Origin: Chitinophaga solisilvae
GTDB lineage: Bacteria; Bacteroidota; Bacteroidia; Chitinophagales; Chitinophagaceae
Assembly: GCF_009928525.1 (NCBI RefSeq)
Contig: NZ_JAABOK010000004.1
Span: 341,922 to 405,921, forward strand
Length of the DNA stretch: 64,000 nt
Direction: 5' to 3'
A model generated the notes under the pieces. That model saw only the letters and a list, made by a program, of their open reading frames with translations, was not told the origin of the DNA and did no database searches. Of this stretch, positions 53,937 to 62,510 are shown piece after piece. The translations under genes were made by a program, and so were the position numbers. How positions within the stretch are numbered: the stretch's first letter is position 1; every line of letters starts with the position of its first letter.

Positions 53937-54689
53937 ATGGATTTGTATTTAAAAGGGAAAACGGCAGTGGTATCCGGCGCCAGCCAGGGTTTTGGAAGGG
54001 CGATCACAAAAGAGCTGGCATTGGAAGGGGTGAAGGTACTGGCAACCGCCAGGAATGAAGCGTTGCTGAGCAGCCTGAAAGAAGAGATTGCAACATCTGG
54101 CGGCGTAGAGCCGTTAACGTTTGTATATGATTTTACCGCACAGGATGCTCCGCAGCAGATTGCAGCAGCAGCCTTGTCGGGGCTGGGACATGTAGATATC
54201 CTGGTGAATAACGCCGGACGGAGTCAGCCGCTGGAAGTGGTGTCGCCTGACGAACTGTGGGAAGCCTCCTTTACCCTGGATTTCAACCGCCACCGGCAGC
54301 TGACGCAGGCACTGCTGCCGCAGATGATGGAAAGAAAAGAAGGGGTTATCCTGAATATATCCAGCACCTATGAGCTGCGTACCCTGAATGCTTCCGCCAT
54401 CGCCAAAGCCAGCGTGGTGGCATGGGCCAAGCAGCTGGCCTCAGAGCTGGGCCCTCATGGCATCCGCGTGAACAGTATCCAACCCGGCCTGATCGATACA
54501 AACAACATCCGCCGCTTTTTCCCCGGCGATGAACGCAGACAGTTTGCGGAGCGCGAAATTCCCCTGGGCGATTTCGGAGAACCACAGGACATCGCCAATA
54601 TGGCGGTATTCCTGGCCTCCCCCCGGGCACGCTACATCACCGGTACAGTAGCCGTAGTGGATGGTGGGATGAGACGCTACCCCTTTTAG
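53937..54689 (+). CDS. Short-chain dehydrogenase/reductase with non-canonical active site
   Basis: A 250-residue classical SDR: cofactor loop SGASQGFGRA at about 18-27, VNNAGRS around 90, NISST with the active-site Ser around 140, a PG motif (QPGLIDT), and a GTVAVVDGG end. The expected Tyr-x-x-x-Lys reads Ser-Ala-Ile-Ala-Lys, so the catalytic Tyr appears replaced by Ser. Some SDR relatives work without the Tyr or have lost activity. It is divergent from the HxlR regulator, which probably controls it. Substrate unknown. Confidence 0.88.
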   Translation: MDLYLKGKTAVVSGASQGFGRAITKELALEGVKVLATARNEALLSSLKEEIATSGGVEPLTFVYDFTAQDAPQQIAAAALSGLGHVDILVNNAGRSQPLEVVSPDELWEASFTLDFNRHRQLTQALLPQMMERKEGVILNISSTYELRTLNASAIAKASVVAWAKQLASELGPHGIRVNSIQPGLIDTNNIRRFFPGDERRQFAEREIPLGDFGEPQDIANMAVFLASPRARYITGTVAVVDGGMRRYPF

Positions 54690-54697
54690 ATTTTTTT

Positions 54698-54735
54698 ATT
54701 TGGTTATTTGAGATTTGGTTATTTGAAATGCAGCG
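54698..54735 (+). repeat. Element I: left half of a perfect 38-bp inverted repeat around the lanthipeptide-like gene
   Basis: This 38-base block is the exact reverse complement of 55223-55260 (and of 43913-43950). It continues into GGAGATATAAGC-type repeats to about 54775. It begins 9 bp after the SDR stop codon. Confidence 0.92.
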
Positions 54736-54787
54736 GAGATAGAAGTGAAGATATAAGCGGAGATATAAGCGGAGATTATCTGAAATA

Positions 54788-54824
54788 ATGCCCCGGGTTT
54801 TTACATGGTAAGCAACCGGGGCAT
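54788..54824 (-). terminator. Stem-loop downstream of the lanthipeptide-like gene
   Basis: Perfect 9-bp stem ATGCCCCGG / CCGGGGCAT (54788-54796, 54816-54824) with a 19-nt loop, 18 bp past the stop codon of the minus-strand precursor gene. Only a weak T-rich tail (ATTATTTC) follows. Confidence 0.5.
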
Positions 54825-54842
54825 ATGTATGTCAGCTATGCC

Positions 54843-55040
54843 TCAAAGGCATATGGGGGTAGTGGTGACCGGAACGCAGGCCGGATCTGCTGTATTCGGG
54901 AAGCATGTTCTGCCGATGGTGGTCAGGCGCCCGCCTTTCACAGCGGCCATCCATGCAGCGGATTCCTGTTTCGGCAGCAGTGTGCCTACCGTTTCTTTCT
55001 TTAAAGACAGTTTCTGGTTTAACGAGATTTTTTTCTTCAT
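54843..55040 (-). CDS. Class I lanthipeptide-type precursor peptide (orphan RiPP precursor)
   Basis: A 65-residue peptide from ATG 55040; a longer in-frame start at 55097 adds a His-rich stretch and is less likely. It opens with three Lys and has the Bacteroidota leader pattern KLSLKKETVGTL at 10-21, like annotated class I lanthipeptide precursors of this phylum. Possible leader end near KGG (35-37). The C-terminal part is rich in Thr and contains three Cys (46, 55, 64): RTCFPNT, DPACVP, TTTPICL, suitable for Dha/Dhb-Cys thioether rings. No LanB dehydratase, LanC cyclase, protease or ABC exporter is in this window, so modification would have to be in trans. It is enclosed by elements I and J. 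The leader match is from memory of the family, not a search. Confidence 0.7.
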   Translation of the reverse strand: MKKKISLNQKLSLKKETVGTLLPKQESAAWMAAVKGGRLTTIGRTCFPNTADPACVPVTTTPICL

Positions 55041-55222
55041 AACATGATGGTTTAAATGATGATGTTCCCTTGTCTTCACCCTGAAAGGTAGCGCCATAGG
55101 GAATTTTCAGCGCTGTTGCTTTTCGGTAAAGGAATGCCGGACAGTTATTTGTCATATATCTTCGTCATCAACATCGTTATAATCTTCGCCACAATCTTCT
55201 TCATAATTATCGCTTCATGCTT

Positions 55223-55260
55223 CGCTGCATTTCAAATAACCAAATCTCAAATAACCAAAT
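55223..55260 (-). repeat. Element J: right half of the perfect 38-bp inverted repeat
   Basis: Exact reverse complement of 54698-54735, 488 nt apart, preceded by irregular ATCTTCG/ATCGCTTC words from about 55150. The enclosed 0.5 kb holds only the lanthipeptide-like gene. Confidence 0.92.
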
Positions 55261-55326
55261 CTCAAATGAAATGGGGGCGCAGTGTAAATAGTGGCTATAT
55301 TGTGTGCTGATTAACAGTTTCATCTG

Positions 55327-56046
55327 ATGAAAAAAAACAGTGTAGCTTTTATCTTCAATATCTTTCTGGGTATAGGTCTGGTGATGTTGTGCGTTGTCAT
55401 CTATCTTACCTGGAACATCCGCAAGTTTGAAAATGCCGCCACCAGAACGGAAGGTGTAGTAGTAGATCTGATAGAAAGACGCAAGGCTTCCGGCAGCCGT
55501 CGTTCGGTGACCTGGTCGCCGGTGGTGACCTATTATGATTCCGCCGGCGTGAAACACCGCTATATTCCTGATTATTCTTCCAAACCACCCGCCTGGAAAA
55601 CAGGAGAACAGGTACGGGTATACTACAACCCTGAAAATCCGGATGAAGCGAAAATAGGCGGCTGGGGAGAATACATGGGCGTACTCATCACAGGCGGACT
55701 GGGTTTGATATTCACCCTGATTGGCGGAGGCTATTATATGGCAGTGCAAATGCAACGCTCCCGCCGCAACCGGTTGATGCAGACCGGCATGCAGGTACAG
55801 GCCGGCGCTATAAAAGTAGATGTAAACAGAAATATCACCGTCAACCGCCAACACCCCTACTTTATCCGTTGTGAATGGAAAGATACACTGACAGGACAAA
55901 CCCATTCCTTCAAAAGCGGATTTATATGGCAGGACCCTTCTCCGTTGCTGCGTGCAGATACCAGGATTAACGTGTACATAGACCGTAACCATCCCCGGAA
56001 ATATTATGTGGATATTACTCCCTTCGAAACCAGGGGAGGGATTTGA
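55327..56046 (+). CDS. DUF3592-type membrane protein
   Basis: A 239-residue protein with two transmembrane helices (about 7-28 and 118-140). Between them lies a soluble beta domain with EGVVVDLIERR, VTYYDSAGVKHRY and VRVYYNPENPDEAKI, the hallmark of DUF3592. After the second helix a further domain of similar type covers about 155-235 and ends in IDRNHPRKYYVDI. Function of the family is unknown. It stands alone, flanked by repeat elements J and K, which are in opposite orientations. Confidence 0.8.
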   Translation: MKKNSVAFIFNIFLGIGLVMLCVVIYLTWNIRKFENAATRTEGVVVDLIERRKASGSRRSVTWSPVVTYYDSAGVKHRYIPDYSSKPPAWKTGEQVRVYYNPENPDEAKIGGWGEYMGVLITGGLGLIFTLIGGGYYMAVQMQRSRRNRLMQTGMQVQAGAIKVDVNRNITVNRQHPYFIRCEWKDTLTGQTHSFKSGFIWQDPSPLLRADTRINVYIDRNHPRKYYVDITPFETRGGI

Positions 56047-56054
56047 GATTTTTT

Positions 56055-56150
56055 ATTTGAGATTTGGTTATTTGAAATGCAGTGGAGATATATGGGAAGA
56101 TAAGTACGGAGATAGGAGTGGAGATAGGAGGATAACTCGTGAGATAACCC
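56055..56150 (+). repeat. Half-palindromic element K (ATTTGAGATTTGGTT family, left-arm orientation)
   Basis: Bases 56055-56082 match the inner part of element I, with GCAGTG instead of GCAGCG at its end, followed by GGAGATA-like words up to about 56150. It starts 9 bp after the DUF3592 stop. Confidence 0.8.
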
Positions 56151-56353
56151 GCATTTTTATGTGTTGCTGATAACTGTTGTGTGGATGCGGTTATATAGGG
56201 TAGATAAATATTTGTTGGTGAAATGCTTTGTGGTGGCTGTTTTGGTCGTGTGTGTGGGTGTTTGGTTCTGTTAAAATAATCTTAAAATACCCGGTGTTGG
56301 CATGAAAGAGGAACCATTTTTGTTTTACTACTACCGAACTAAAAATTTTAACC

Positions 56354-56614
56354 ATGGCAAAGAATAACATCGGAGTAGTAAAACAGGAAATACAGAAACT
56401 GGCCATCGGCAATTACAAAAGCTATCCGGAAGAATATGAAAAGGCGCCGGTGGATGTAGCTAGAAATATTCAGTCTCTCGCACGCGGTTACTGGGACTGC
56501 AGGGAATATAAAGAAGTGGTACGCGATGAAAAACTGGGCATCAGCCTGGAAGATTACCAGCAGTGGACCAAAGAAGCATACAGCGCTTTTATGACAGCGC
56601 AATCCATGAACTAG
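56354..56614 (+). CDS. Small hypothetical protein
   Basis: An 86-residue, charged, probably helical cytosolic protein. No family recognised. It has good coding character and a clean start (ACC-ATG-GCA after an AT-rich leader). Visible pattern: VKQEIQKLAIGNYKSYPEEYE, GYWDCREYKE, a single Cys at about 49. It is monocistronic, with repeat K upstream and palindromic element F downstream. Confidence 0.6.
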   Translation: MAKNNIGVVKQEIQKLAIGNYKSYPEEYEKAPVDVARNIQSLARGYWDCREYKEVVRDEKLGISLEDYQQWTKEAYSAFMTAQSMN

Positions 56615-56619
56615 TAATT

Positions 56620-56745
56620 TGATTCAGGGATTTTGAAATTTTTTGATTGACGGATTTTAAATGCAGCGGATAAAACAGCAAAGATCATGTTGTTTTATCC
56701 GCTGCATTTTTAAATCCATAAATCTCAAAATCCGTCAATTTTAAA
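56620..56745. repeat. Palindromic element F (GGATTTTGAAATT family)
   Basis: Perfect inner stem 56659-56677 / 56691-56709 containing AAATGCAGCGGATAAAACA, with a 13-nt loop. Outer arms (GGGATTTTGAAATTTTTTG on the left, CTCAAAATCCGTCAATTTT on the right) pair only in part. It occupies much of the 330-bp gap before the amidase-like gene. Confidence 0.85.
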
Positions 56746-56944
56746 TTGGTTTTTATCAGGCGGAATTGCTACATTCGGTATGTTCATCCCAAAGTAATAA
56801 TTTTTGAATAATAGCAGTAACTCAGACCAGTATTCCGGTAATGTTTTTCAGATAATATAGTTCGCCCCGATGATTGTCCGGATGGCCTGTACATAGTATG
56901 CAGGAAGATACTATTCCCCGAAATACCATTTATATCAAACCAAA

Positions 56945-57829
56945 ATGTTTAACCTCATGAAAGTTCGAACAATTGCATCATGTATTGTATTCCTGACAGT
57001 ATCCGTAACTGCGGGTCAGGCGCAGACAGCCCCGCAGCTTTTTAACCGGGAAACCCTGGAATATCCGGGAGATAAGGAACAGCAGGCGAAGCTGCTGTTG
57101 CGGAAGCCGGTCCTGTGGGGAAAAATAAAAGAGAAATCAGCGGTCATTGATACCGCATTTATCATCTTCCTGAAAACAGATCCCGGTATTTCAAAAGACA
57201 GGCTGAAGCAATACCTGGATGAAAAGCATATCCGTGAAGCAGAAGTAGGGGGAAGTATAGCTAAACCTTTGTCCGGTGTGACGAAAAACGGCAAGCATAC
57301 CCTGGCACGCTACTTCGTCATACATGATATGAGCACTCCCTCCATACCGCACCGCTTTCCGGATAATATCAATGATGCTACCTGGGGATATAACCGGTTG
57401 TCACACTGGAAATGGAATGCCGGTAAACAGCCGCCTTCCCACACGATGATTACCAGGCTGGGAACTTCCAAAACCATGATAGATTTTTCTGAGAAGAAAA
57501 AGGCGACCAAATTTGAGAGGGACATCCTGGGGCCGTCTTACTACGGTTTGTTTCTGCATGTGGAAATGCTGCAACCCAGGGTATATCCTCCCGGTACGGC
57601 GAAAAGCGCGCCGGTAGCGCCTGATCCGGGATTTACCGATGCGCAGTATGAAAGACTGGCCCTGATGTATATATGTGCCGGTATCAGAAAAGGGGAATGG
57701 CTGGTGCCTGCATTCCACGTGGATGTGGATGAACTGCTGAACGACGGCCATGATGATCCGCAACATTTTGAGCTGAAGAAATTCACAGACTATGTTTTGA
57801 AAATTACAGGCGACCTTAAATCTGAATAG
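56945..57829 (+). CDS. Exported N-acetylmuramoyl-L-alanine amidase-like protein
   Basis: A 294-residue protein with a signal peptide ending near AGQAQ (start ATG 56945; ATG 56957 is an alternative). The body resembles amidase_2/peptidoglycan-recognition enzymes: ARYFVIHDMSTP (first zinc-ligand region), the GLFLHVEMLQPR strand, and a C-terminal FHVDVDELLNDGHDDPQHFEL, where a His and Asp would complete the site. The immediate downstream gene, 1 bp away, is a GH25 lysozyme, which supports a joint role in peptidoglycan breakdown outside the cytoplasm. I am sure it is exported and fairly sure of the amidase fold. Substrate (own wall, prey or competitor) is open. Confidence 0.65.
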   Translation: MFNLMKVRTIASCIVFLTVSVTAGQAQTAPQLFNRETLEYPGDKEQQAKLLLRKPVLWGKIKEKSAVIDTAFIIFLKTDPGISKDRLKQYLDEKHIREAEVGGSIAKPLSGVTKNGKHTLARYFVIHDMSTPSIPHRFPDNINDATWGYNRLSHWKWNAGKQPPSHTMITRLGTSKTMIDFSEKKKATKFERDILGPSYYGLFLHVEMLQPRVYPPGTAKSAPVAPDPGFTDAQYERLALMYICAGIRKGEWLVPAFHVDVDELLNDGHDDPQHFELKKFTDYVLKITGDLKSE

Positions 57830-57830
57830 C

Positions 57831-58580
57831 ATGAAGCGTATCATACTGCTGATATCAGCGCTTATCCCTTTGTGGGCTGCTGCACAAACTACCTTCAACA
57901 AACCCTGGGATGACCCGGGAAAACCACTGCTGATCGACGTGTATAAAGATAACACCTACCGTATCAGCAGGTTGACGGCTGATAAAAGAATCAAAGGAAT
58001 CATCCACAAAATGTCTGAAGAAGATGCTGCTGCCTACTACGAAAGAAGAGCCGAAGCTACGGCGGCGGGGCTCCTGTTTGGCTCCTACTGGCTGCCTAAA
58101 TATGATACAGGCGGTGTGGCTCAGGCTGACGCCTATCTGAAAATGGTGGGAGATTCTTTCGTGCATAAGGAACTACTGGCCCTGGACTTTGAAATGCATA
58201 AGAAAACAAAACAGTTTATTTCTCCTTACAACGCCTCCCTTTTTGCAGAGCGTATCTACGAAAAGACAGGACGCTATCCCTACATTTACTGCGGCCTGAA
58301 TAACCTTTCCAGGCTGACTGCCTCTCCGTACCGGGAAACGTTCAGAAAATGCAAGCTGTGGATCATTGCCCTCACAAAAGATGGTAATGTAGCGAAGGTC
58401 TTTAAAAAGCATACCTTATGGCCCACCTATACTTTGTGGCAGTTTGGCTGTGAAATCAACTGTTGTAGGGATAAACCGGACAGACCCTGTTTTTACCGCA
58501 TCAAAGGTCTGGAATGTGGTATCGATTACGATATTTATAACGGAACCACGGAAGAGCTGATGGCACATTGGGCTGACTAA
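57831..58580 (+). CDS. Exported GH25-type lysozyme (muramidase)
   Basis: A 249-residue protein with signal peptide (about 1-19, AAAQ end). GH25 pattern: IDVYKDNTY at the N-terminus (first Asp), GIIHKMSEE, FGSYWLPKY, LALDFEMHKK (the Asp-x-Glu catalytic pair), YPYIYCG, LWIIAL, YTLWQFG and GIDYDIYNG near the end, as in Chalaropsis-type lysozymes. Cleaves the MurNAc-GlcNAc beta-1,4 bond. Starts one base after the amidase-like stop, so the two are co-translated. The pair would cut both the glycan and the peptide linkage of peptidoglycan. Confidence 0.82.
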   Translation: MKRIILLISALIPLWAAAQTTFNKPWDDPGKPLLIDVYKDNTYRISRLTADKRIKGIIHKMSEEDAAAYYERRAEATAAGLLFGSYWLPKYDTGGVAQADAYLKMVGDSFVHKELLALDFEMHKKTKQFISPYNASLFAERIYEKTGRYPYIYCGLNNLSRLTASPYRETFRKCKLWIIALTKDGNVAKVFKKHTLWPTYTLWQFGCEINCCRDKPDRPCFYRIKGLECGIDYDIYNGTTEELMAHWAD

Positions 58581-58593
58581 GCCGGTGAGCCTG

Positions 58594-58650
58594 AAATGAT
58601 CTCCGCTATTGTTCCCTCCGGAAATGAGAGGTAACACGCGGAGATCATTT
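58594..58650. terminator. Stem-loop after the lysozyme gene
   Basis: Perfect 13-bp inverted repeat AAATGATCTCCGC / GCGGAGATCATTT (58594-58606, 58638-58650) with a 31-nt loop, 14 bp past the stop codon. Probable 3' end of the amidase-lysozyme transcript. Confidence 0.55.
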
Positions 58651-59723
58651 ATCAGCTTCGCCGGGTAATCAACGATAACCTAACATCCATATTTTTGCTC
58701 CCGCAGTGGGTTGGTATTACAGGTTAAACAGGAATAAATTAATACATTTTAACACACCCGAATAGTACAAACACGACATCTTTCGGGAATGCTTCGTGTA
58801 GCAGGCGGCATTTTGAGGTAAGGAACAAAAAAAGCCATGTAGTGATTTTTAAAAGGTTGATGGAATAAATCACCTTCAAAACTGCCGGGTAGCATTGAGG
58901 TTAACAAATCGATGTGGTTGATAGCAGCAACGGAAATGCTCAGATACCTATCCCATTATACGCGGGGATAAGAATAAAAATGCAATAGTATAGCCTTGGC
59001 GGCTATGATAAGATAATCTGACCTGATCGGCTGATGTGGAAGGAGTGAAAGAAAATTTTTTGGGTCTGTATTTCAGATCTGTTTTCTACATTGGTTATTG
59101 TAGGCAGTACTGTTTTTTTGCGTTGAAACAATGATGGAGCCTCTGCTGAAATTCTCTTAACTATTATGTTTTCCGGTTAAGATACTTTTTGTTTCTGCCA
59201 TAGCGTGAATCCGGTTCCTGTTTATAAATTTCGGTGGTCCTGTATTCTGCTTTCAATTAAAGAAAAAAAAACAGCAATGAAGCGGGCCGGAGGGTGTACG
59301 ATAGCCGTAGATATTGTTCCCGTTGACATTTCTACGGACCAGTAGCGATGCCCCTTAATCCGTTCATCACTTCGTAGTGCGGTCCAGGCGTAATGCAGGT
59401 GCTGGTTGTCATACCTGTTCATTGAGTGACTGTTGTGCTGAAAATCTCTGCTATGTTAACAAATAGTAGCAACATTAGTCTTTTTTTCTGGATGCTGCTT
59501 TTATACTGCAGTATGCTGTTTATACAATGTTTTCTTGTGTATTGATGTATACAGATTTATTTTTTCAGCTGATAAAATTTATTAATATTGTTACTGTTAA
59601 CTGCTGACTGACAGAAGCCCTGATACCCGAATGAATAAGTTTGTTTGTGTTTAACCTGATCGTAAAAAAGAACCCGAAGCCGATTCATGCCTCAGTCAAT
59701 TCTCCATCTGTAAAACCCGATGT
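58651..59723. other. Gene-free AT-rich stretch
   Basis: About 1.07 kb with no credible gene on either strand. A 66-codon minus-strand ORF at 59222-59422 has no recognisable features. No tRNA or clear repeat seen. It could hold decayed sequence or a long leader of the 59724 operon. Confidence 0.5.
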
Positions 59724-60527
59724 ATGAAACCCTTTGTACTATTGCCGTTCATGGCGTTAAACTTATCTGTTGCCGCACAGGATGTCCGCGAGCCAGGTAT
59801 ATTGCAGGCACCTGCTACTCCCATGCAGCAGGAATTGCATGAGCTGGGGCAATCGCTCCGCCTGGCGGCGCACCGTATATCCCTGCCCGTTACCGCCGAC
59901 CCTGCCGCGTTATCGCTGGTGCAGGGTGAAGATTATTTCCCCGCAGCGGGATTTGTTGATAATACCGGCAAACCATCCGGTGCGGATGTTCCGCATCGTA
60001 CAACTGTTGAACGTTATACAGGAACAGCCATCCTGCTCGACGGACAAAAGTCGGACGATGTCACCTGTTACAGAATAACAGATGAATATACGCTGAAAGG
60101 CAAGCTGAATCCTGCCAAGGATTTCAACTACAGCAATATTTATTTTCTTTTCAAAGACAAGGAAGGGAAGCCGGTAGCAACTGCCTATTATATCAGGATG
60201 ACGGTTGATTTTTTAAGTACAGAACACCGGTTTGTCATGCGTGAATCAGGCAGTCTGCATTCCGCGGCCGTCAGCCACCTGGAAGTAGCGCCTAATCCTG
60301 CAGGGAAAAATATCAGTATCCGGTTCCAGGCAGCACATGCCACAACTTACACCATCCGGATCGTTGATATGAACGGCCGTATTATGCAGACTATCCTGCA
60401 AAACCGGCGTACAGAGCCAGGCGCGCATATTGTTAACGCCAATCTGGACCTGCCTTCCGGCGCTTACCTGGTAAGAATTGAATCCGCATCCGGTGCGCCT
60501 GTTACACAAAAACTGATCATCCGTTAA
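59724..60527 (+). CDS. Exported protein with type IX secretion sorting domain
   Basis: A 267-residue protein. Signal peptide about 1-18 (ends SVAAQ). The central part (20-185) is an unrecognised beta-rich domain with VERYTGTAILLDGQ. The last about 75 residues are a type A T9SS sorting domain: LEVAPNPAGKNISIRF, IRIVDMNGR, LPSGAYLVRIES and a final KLIIR. The protein should cross the outer membrane through the T9SS and be released or attached at the surface. It lies 12 bp upstream of the CHU_C protein gene and is probably co-transcribed with it. Confidence 0.8.
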   Translation: MKPFVLLPFMALNLSVAAQDVREPGILQAPATPMQQELHELGQSLRLAAHRISLPVTADPAALSLVQGEDYFPAAGFVDNTGKPSGADVPHRTTVERYTGTAILLDGQKSDDVTCYRITDEYTLKGKLNPAKDFNYSNIYFLFKDKEGKPVATAYYIRMTVDFLSTEHRFVMRESGSLHSAAVSHLEVAPNPAGKNISIRFQAAHATTYTIRIVDMNGRIMQTILQNRRTEPGAHIVNANLDLPSGAYLVRIESASGAPVTQKLIIR

Positions 60528-60539
60528 ACCCCTGTACCC

Positions 60540-62405
60540 ATGAAGAAGATATTATTATGGCTGGTGGCCGCATTTGCCTGCTACAGCACCAATGCCCAGT
60601 GTCCCAACGGGGATGCAGAAATGAACAGCTTTACTAACTGGCAGGGCTATACGGGAGTAAGACCGGTGCTGTCATCAGTATTTGATCCTACTGGTTATGC
60701 GCCCGGCATCGTTCCCGGACGCCATACCATCGTTGCTACGGGCAATGATCCGATAGTAGGCGCCGCCCTGCCAATGGTAGCAGAAGGCAACTATGCCATC
60801 CGGCTGGGCAATACCGGTACGATGCGGGAAGCGGAAGTGCTTTCCTATACCTTCACCGTACCTGCGGGCTTCTCTTTCCGCTATGCCATGGTATTGCAGG
60901 ACCCTCAGAACCATGTAACAGGGAATAAACCGTTTTTTTCCTATTGGGTGAGCAGATCTTCCGCTATTGCCACCAGCCTGACTCCCGGCAATTATATTGA
61001 TGGCAGGGTGTTTATGTCCGACGCCACCAGTTCTTTTTTCCATGCGATGAGTTACAACGGGGAAGCATTGGCTTATAAGGAATGGCAGACAGAATGCGTG
61101 CCTGCGCTGAGCAGTATGGTAGGACAGACAGTTACCATCTATTTCGCCACCGGAGATTGTTCCGAAAATTCACATTTCGGGTATGCGTATATAGACGGGT
61201 TATGTAAACCTAGTCCGCCGGTTCCGCAGCTGACAGGTCCTGCTTTAACATGCAGCAACCTGGATCCCCTGTTTTTTGATGGCAGTGGTTCACAGAATGA
61301 GTCAGAGCATTACTGGATTGTTACCGAATGTGATGCCAGCGGTAATCCTATCGGTAATCCCACTGCAATGCTGCCAACTGCTGCCCCTGCAGGCCAGCTG
61401 AATGTACGTTCGCTGATACCGTTTGCAAATGGCCTGCATTACTATAAAGTGACACTGGGCATTAAGAATTGCTCCAGCGGCTGGGTGTATACTTCCCGTA
61501 TCTTTCAGGCCAATATTCCTGATCTCAGGGTAGGTAACAAGGTAGTCTGTTGCGGCGCGGGTACTGTGCTGACGGCAGGTATCGGAAAAACAAGTCCATT
61601 CTCCTATCCGGCCGGTACCTTCAAATGGTATAATGAAGCCGGTACCTTCATCGGTAACGGTACAATGGTAGACAGAGGCTTTGCCGGTTTCCCCAACTGG
61701 GTGAATGAGATACTGGTTTCCAGCAACCGGTCCACCAAATACAGGGTCGTATTTGATAATGGCTGCAGGAATGAGCAGTGGGCCTATGTAACGGTAATTA
61801 CAGGCAAGCCTGCCGGCGGATTTTCCTGTGTGGGATATAATAACTGTACCGGTTCAGGTAATATTAAGTTTGAGCCGGAGGTAATCCTCTGCGGCAATGC
61901 CAATGAAATACAGGAATATGACAAGCACCTGCAGCTGGCCAGGGAAGCATATACCTTTTCCTGGAGTAATGGCGTTACATCCAATATCAACAATGTTACC
62001 GGCAATACTACCTATACACTCACGGTAAATAATGGCTGTACCAGTAGTACATATACGATTACGCCGGGGAAATTCAGGGGAGCATTTCCTGGCTTGTCTT
62101 ATCCGCCGGGCATGACTTTGACCCAACCGCTGGTGGTGTATAATACCGGTATGCCTGCGGGCAATGCGCCCGCCTACAATGCGCATACCTATGAGCTGCG
62201 TGTGTGGGACAGGTGGGGGAATGAAGTCTATGAAAAATATATTACCACGTGCACGGGATTTTATAACGGAGAAATAAAGTGGGACGGAAGAGATAAGCAA
62301 GGCAATTATGTAAATCTCAACAGTGTCTATCATTATGAAGTGATTCTGCGTAACTGCGACGGATCACGCACTTATACAGGAATGCAGGTAACATTTGTTA
62401 ATTAG
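60540..62405 (+). CDS. Large exported protein with CHU_C-type (gliding-motility-associated) C-terminal domain
   Basis: A 621-residue protein, signal peptide about 1-19 (ends TNAQ). An N-terminal jelly-roll-like region to about 220 has a conserved-looking YIDGLC end and two PKD/Ig-like stretches (about 225-330, 330-460). A strand-rich part carries several Cys (CCGAGT, CSG, CTGSG). C-terminal about 80 residues: YELRVWDRWGNEVYEK, WDGRDKQGNYVNLNSVYHYEV, the CHU_C/type B T9SS domain. Likely a surface or released adhesin-like protein. It ends at palindromic element G, convergent with the next gene. Confidence 0.8.
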   Translation: MKKILLWLVAAFACYSTNAQCPNGDAEMNSFTNWQGYTGVRPVLSSVFDPTGYAPGIVPGRHTIVATGNDPIVGAALPMVAEGNYAIRLGNTGTMREAEVLSYTFTVPAGFSFRYAMVLQDPQNHVTGNKPFFSYWVSRSSAIATSLTPGNYIDGRVFMSDATSSFFHAMSYNGEALAYKEWQTECVPALSSMVGQTVTIYFATGDCSENSHFGYAYIDGLCKPSPPVPQLTGPALTCSNLDPLFFDGSGSQNESEHYWIVTECDASGNPIGNPTAMLPTAAPAGQLNVRSLIPFANGLHYYKVTLGIKNCSSGWVYTSRIFQANIPDLRVGNKVVCCGAGTVLTAGIGKTSPFSYPAGTFKWYNEAGTFIGNGTMVDRGFAGFPNWVNEILVSSNRSTKYRVVFDNGCRNEQWAYVTVITGKPAGGFSCVGYNNCTGSGNIKFEPEVILCGNANEIQEYDKHLQLAREAYTFSWSNGVTSNINNVTGNTTYTLTVNNGCTSSTYTITPGKFRGAFPGLSYPPGMTLTQPLVVYNTGMPAGNAPAYNAHTYELRVWDRWGNEVYEKYITTCTGFYNGEIKWDGRDKQGNYVNLNSVYHYEVILRNCDGSRTYTGMQVTFVN

Positions 62406-62509
62406 GTTATTTGAGATTTTGTTATTTGAGATTTTGTACCCATTCATGATTTACTTCAGGACTTACAGGTCAGCAATAAATCATGAATGGGTACAAAATC
62501 TCAAATAAC
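62405..62509. repeat. Palindromic element G (ATTTGAGATTTTGTT family) between convergent genes
   Basis: Perfect 33-bp inverted repeat 62421-62453 / 62477-62509 with a 23-nt centre. The left side has an extra copy of the arm word at 62405-62420. It fills the 105 bp between two convergent stop codons. The inner stem (TACCCATTCATGATTTA) is copy-specific. Confidence 0.9.
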
Positions 62510-62510
62510 C

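Noticed and set aside
59222..59422. Minus-strand ORF of 66 codons
   Set aside because: No family, no start context, isolated in an AT-rich gene-free stretch.
58651..59723. tRNA or other structured RNA gene in the gene-free stretch
   Set aside because: No cloverleaf or conserved RNA motif could be found by eye.
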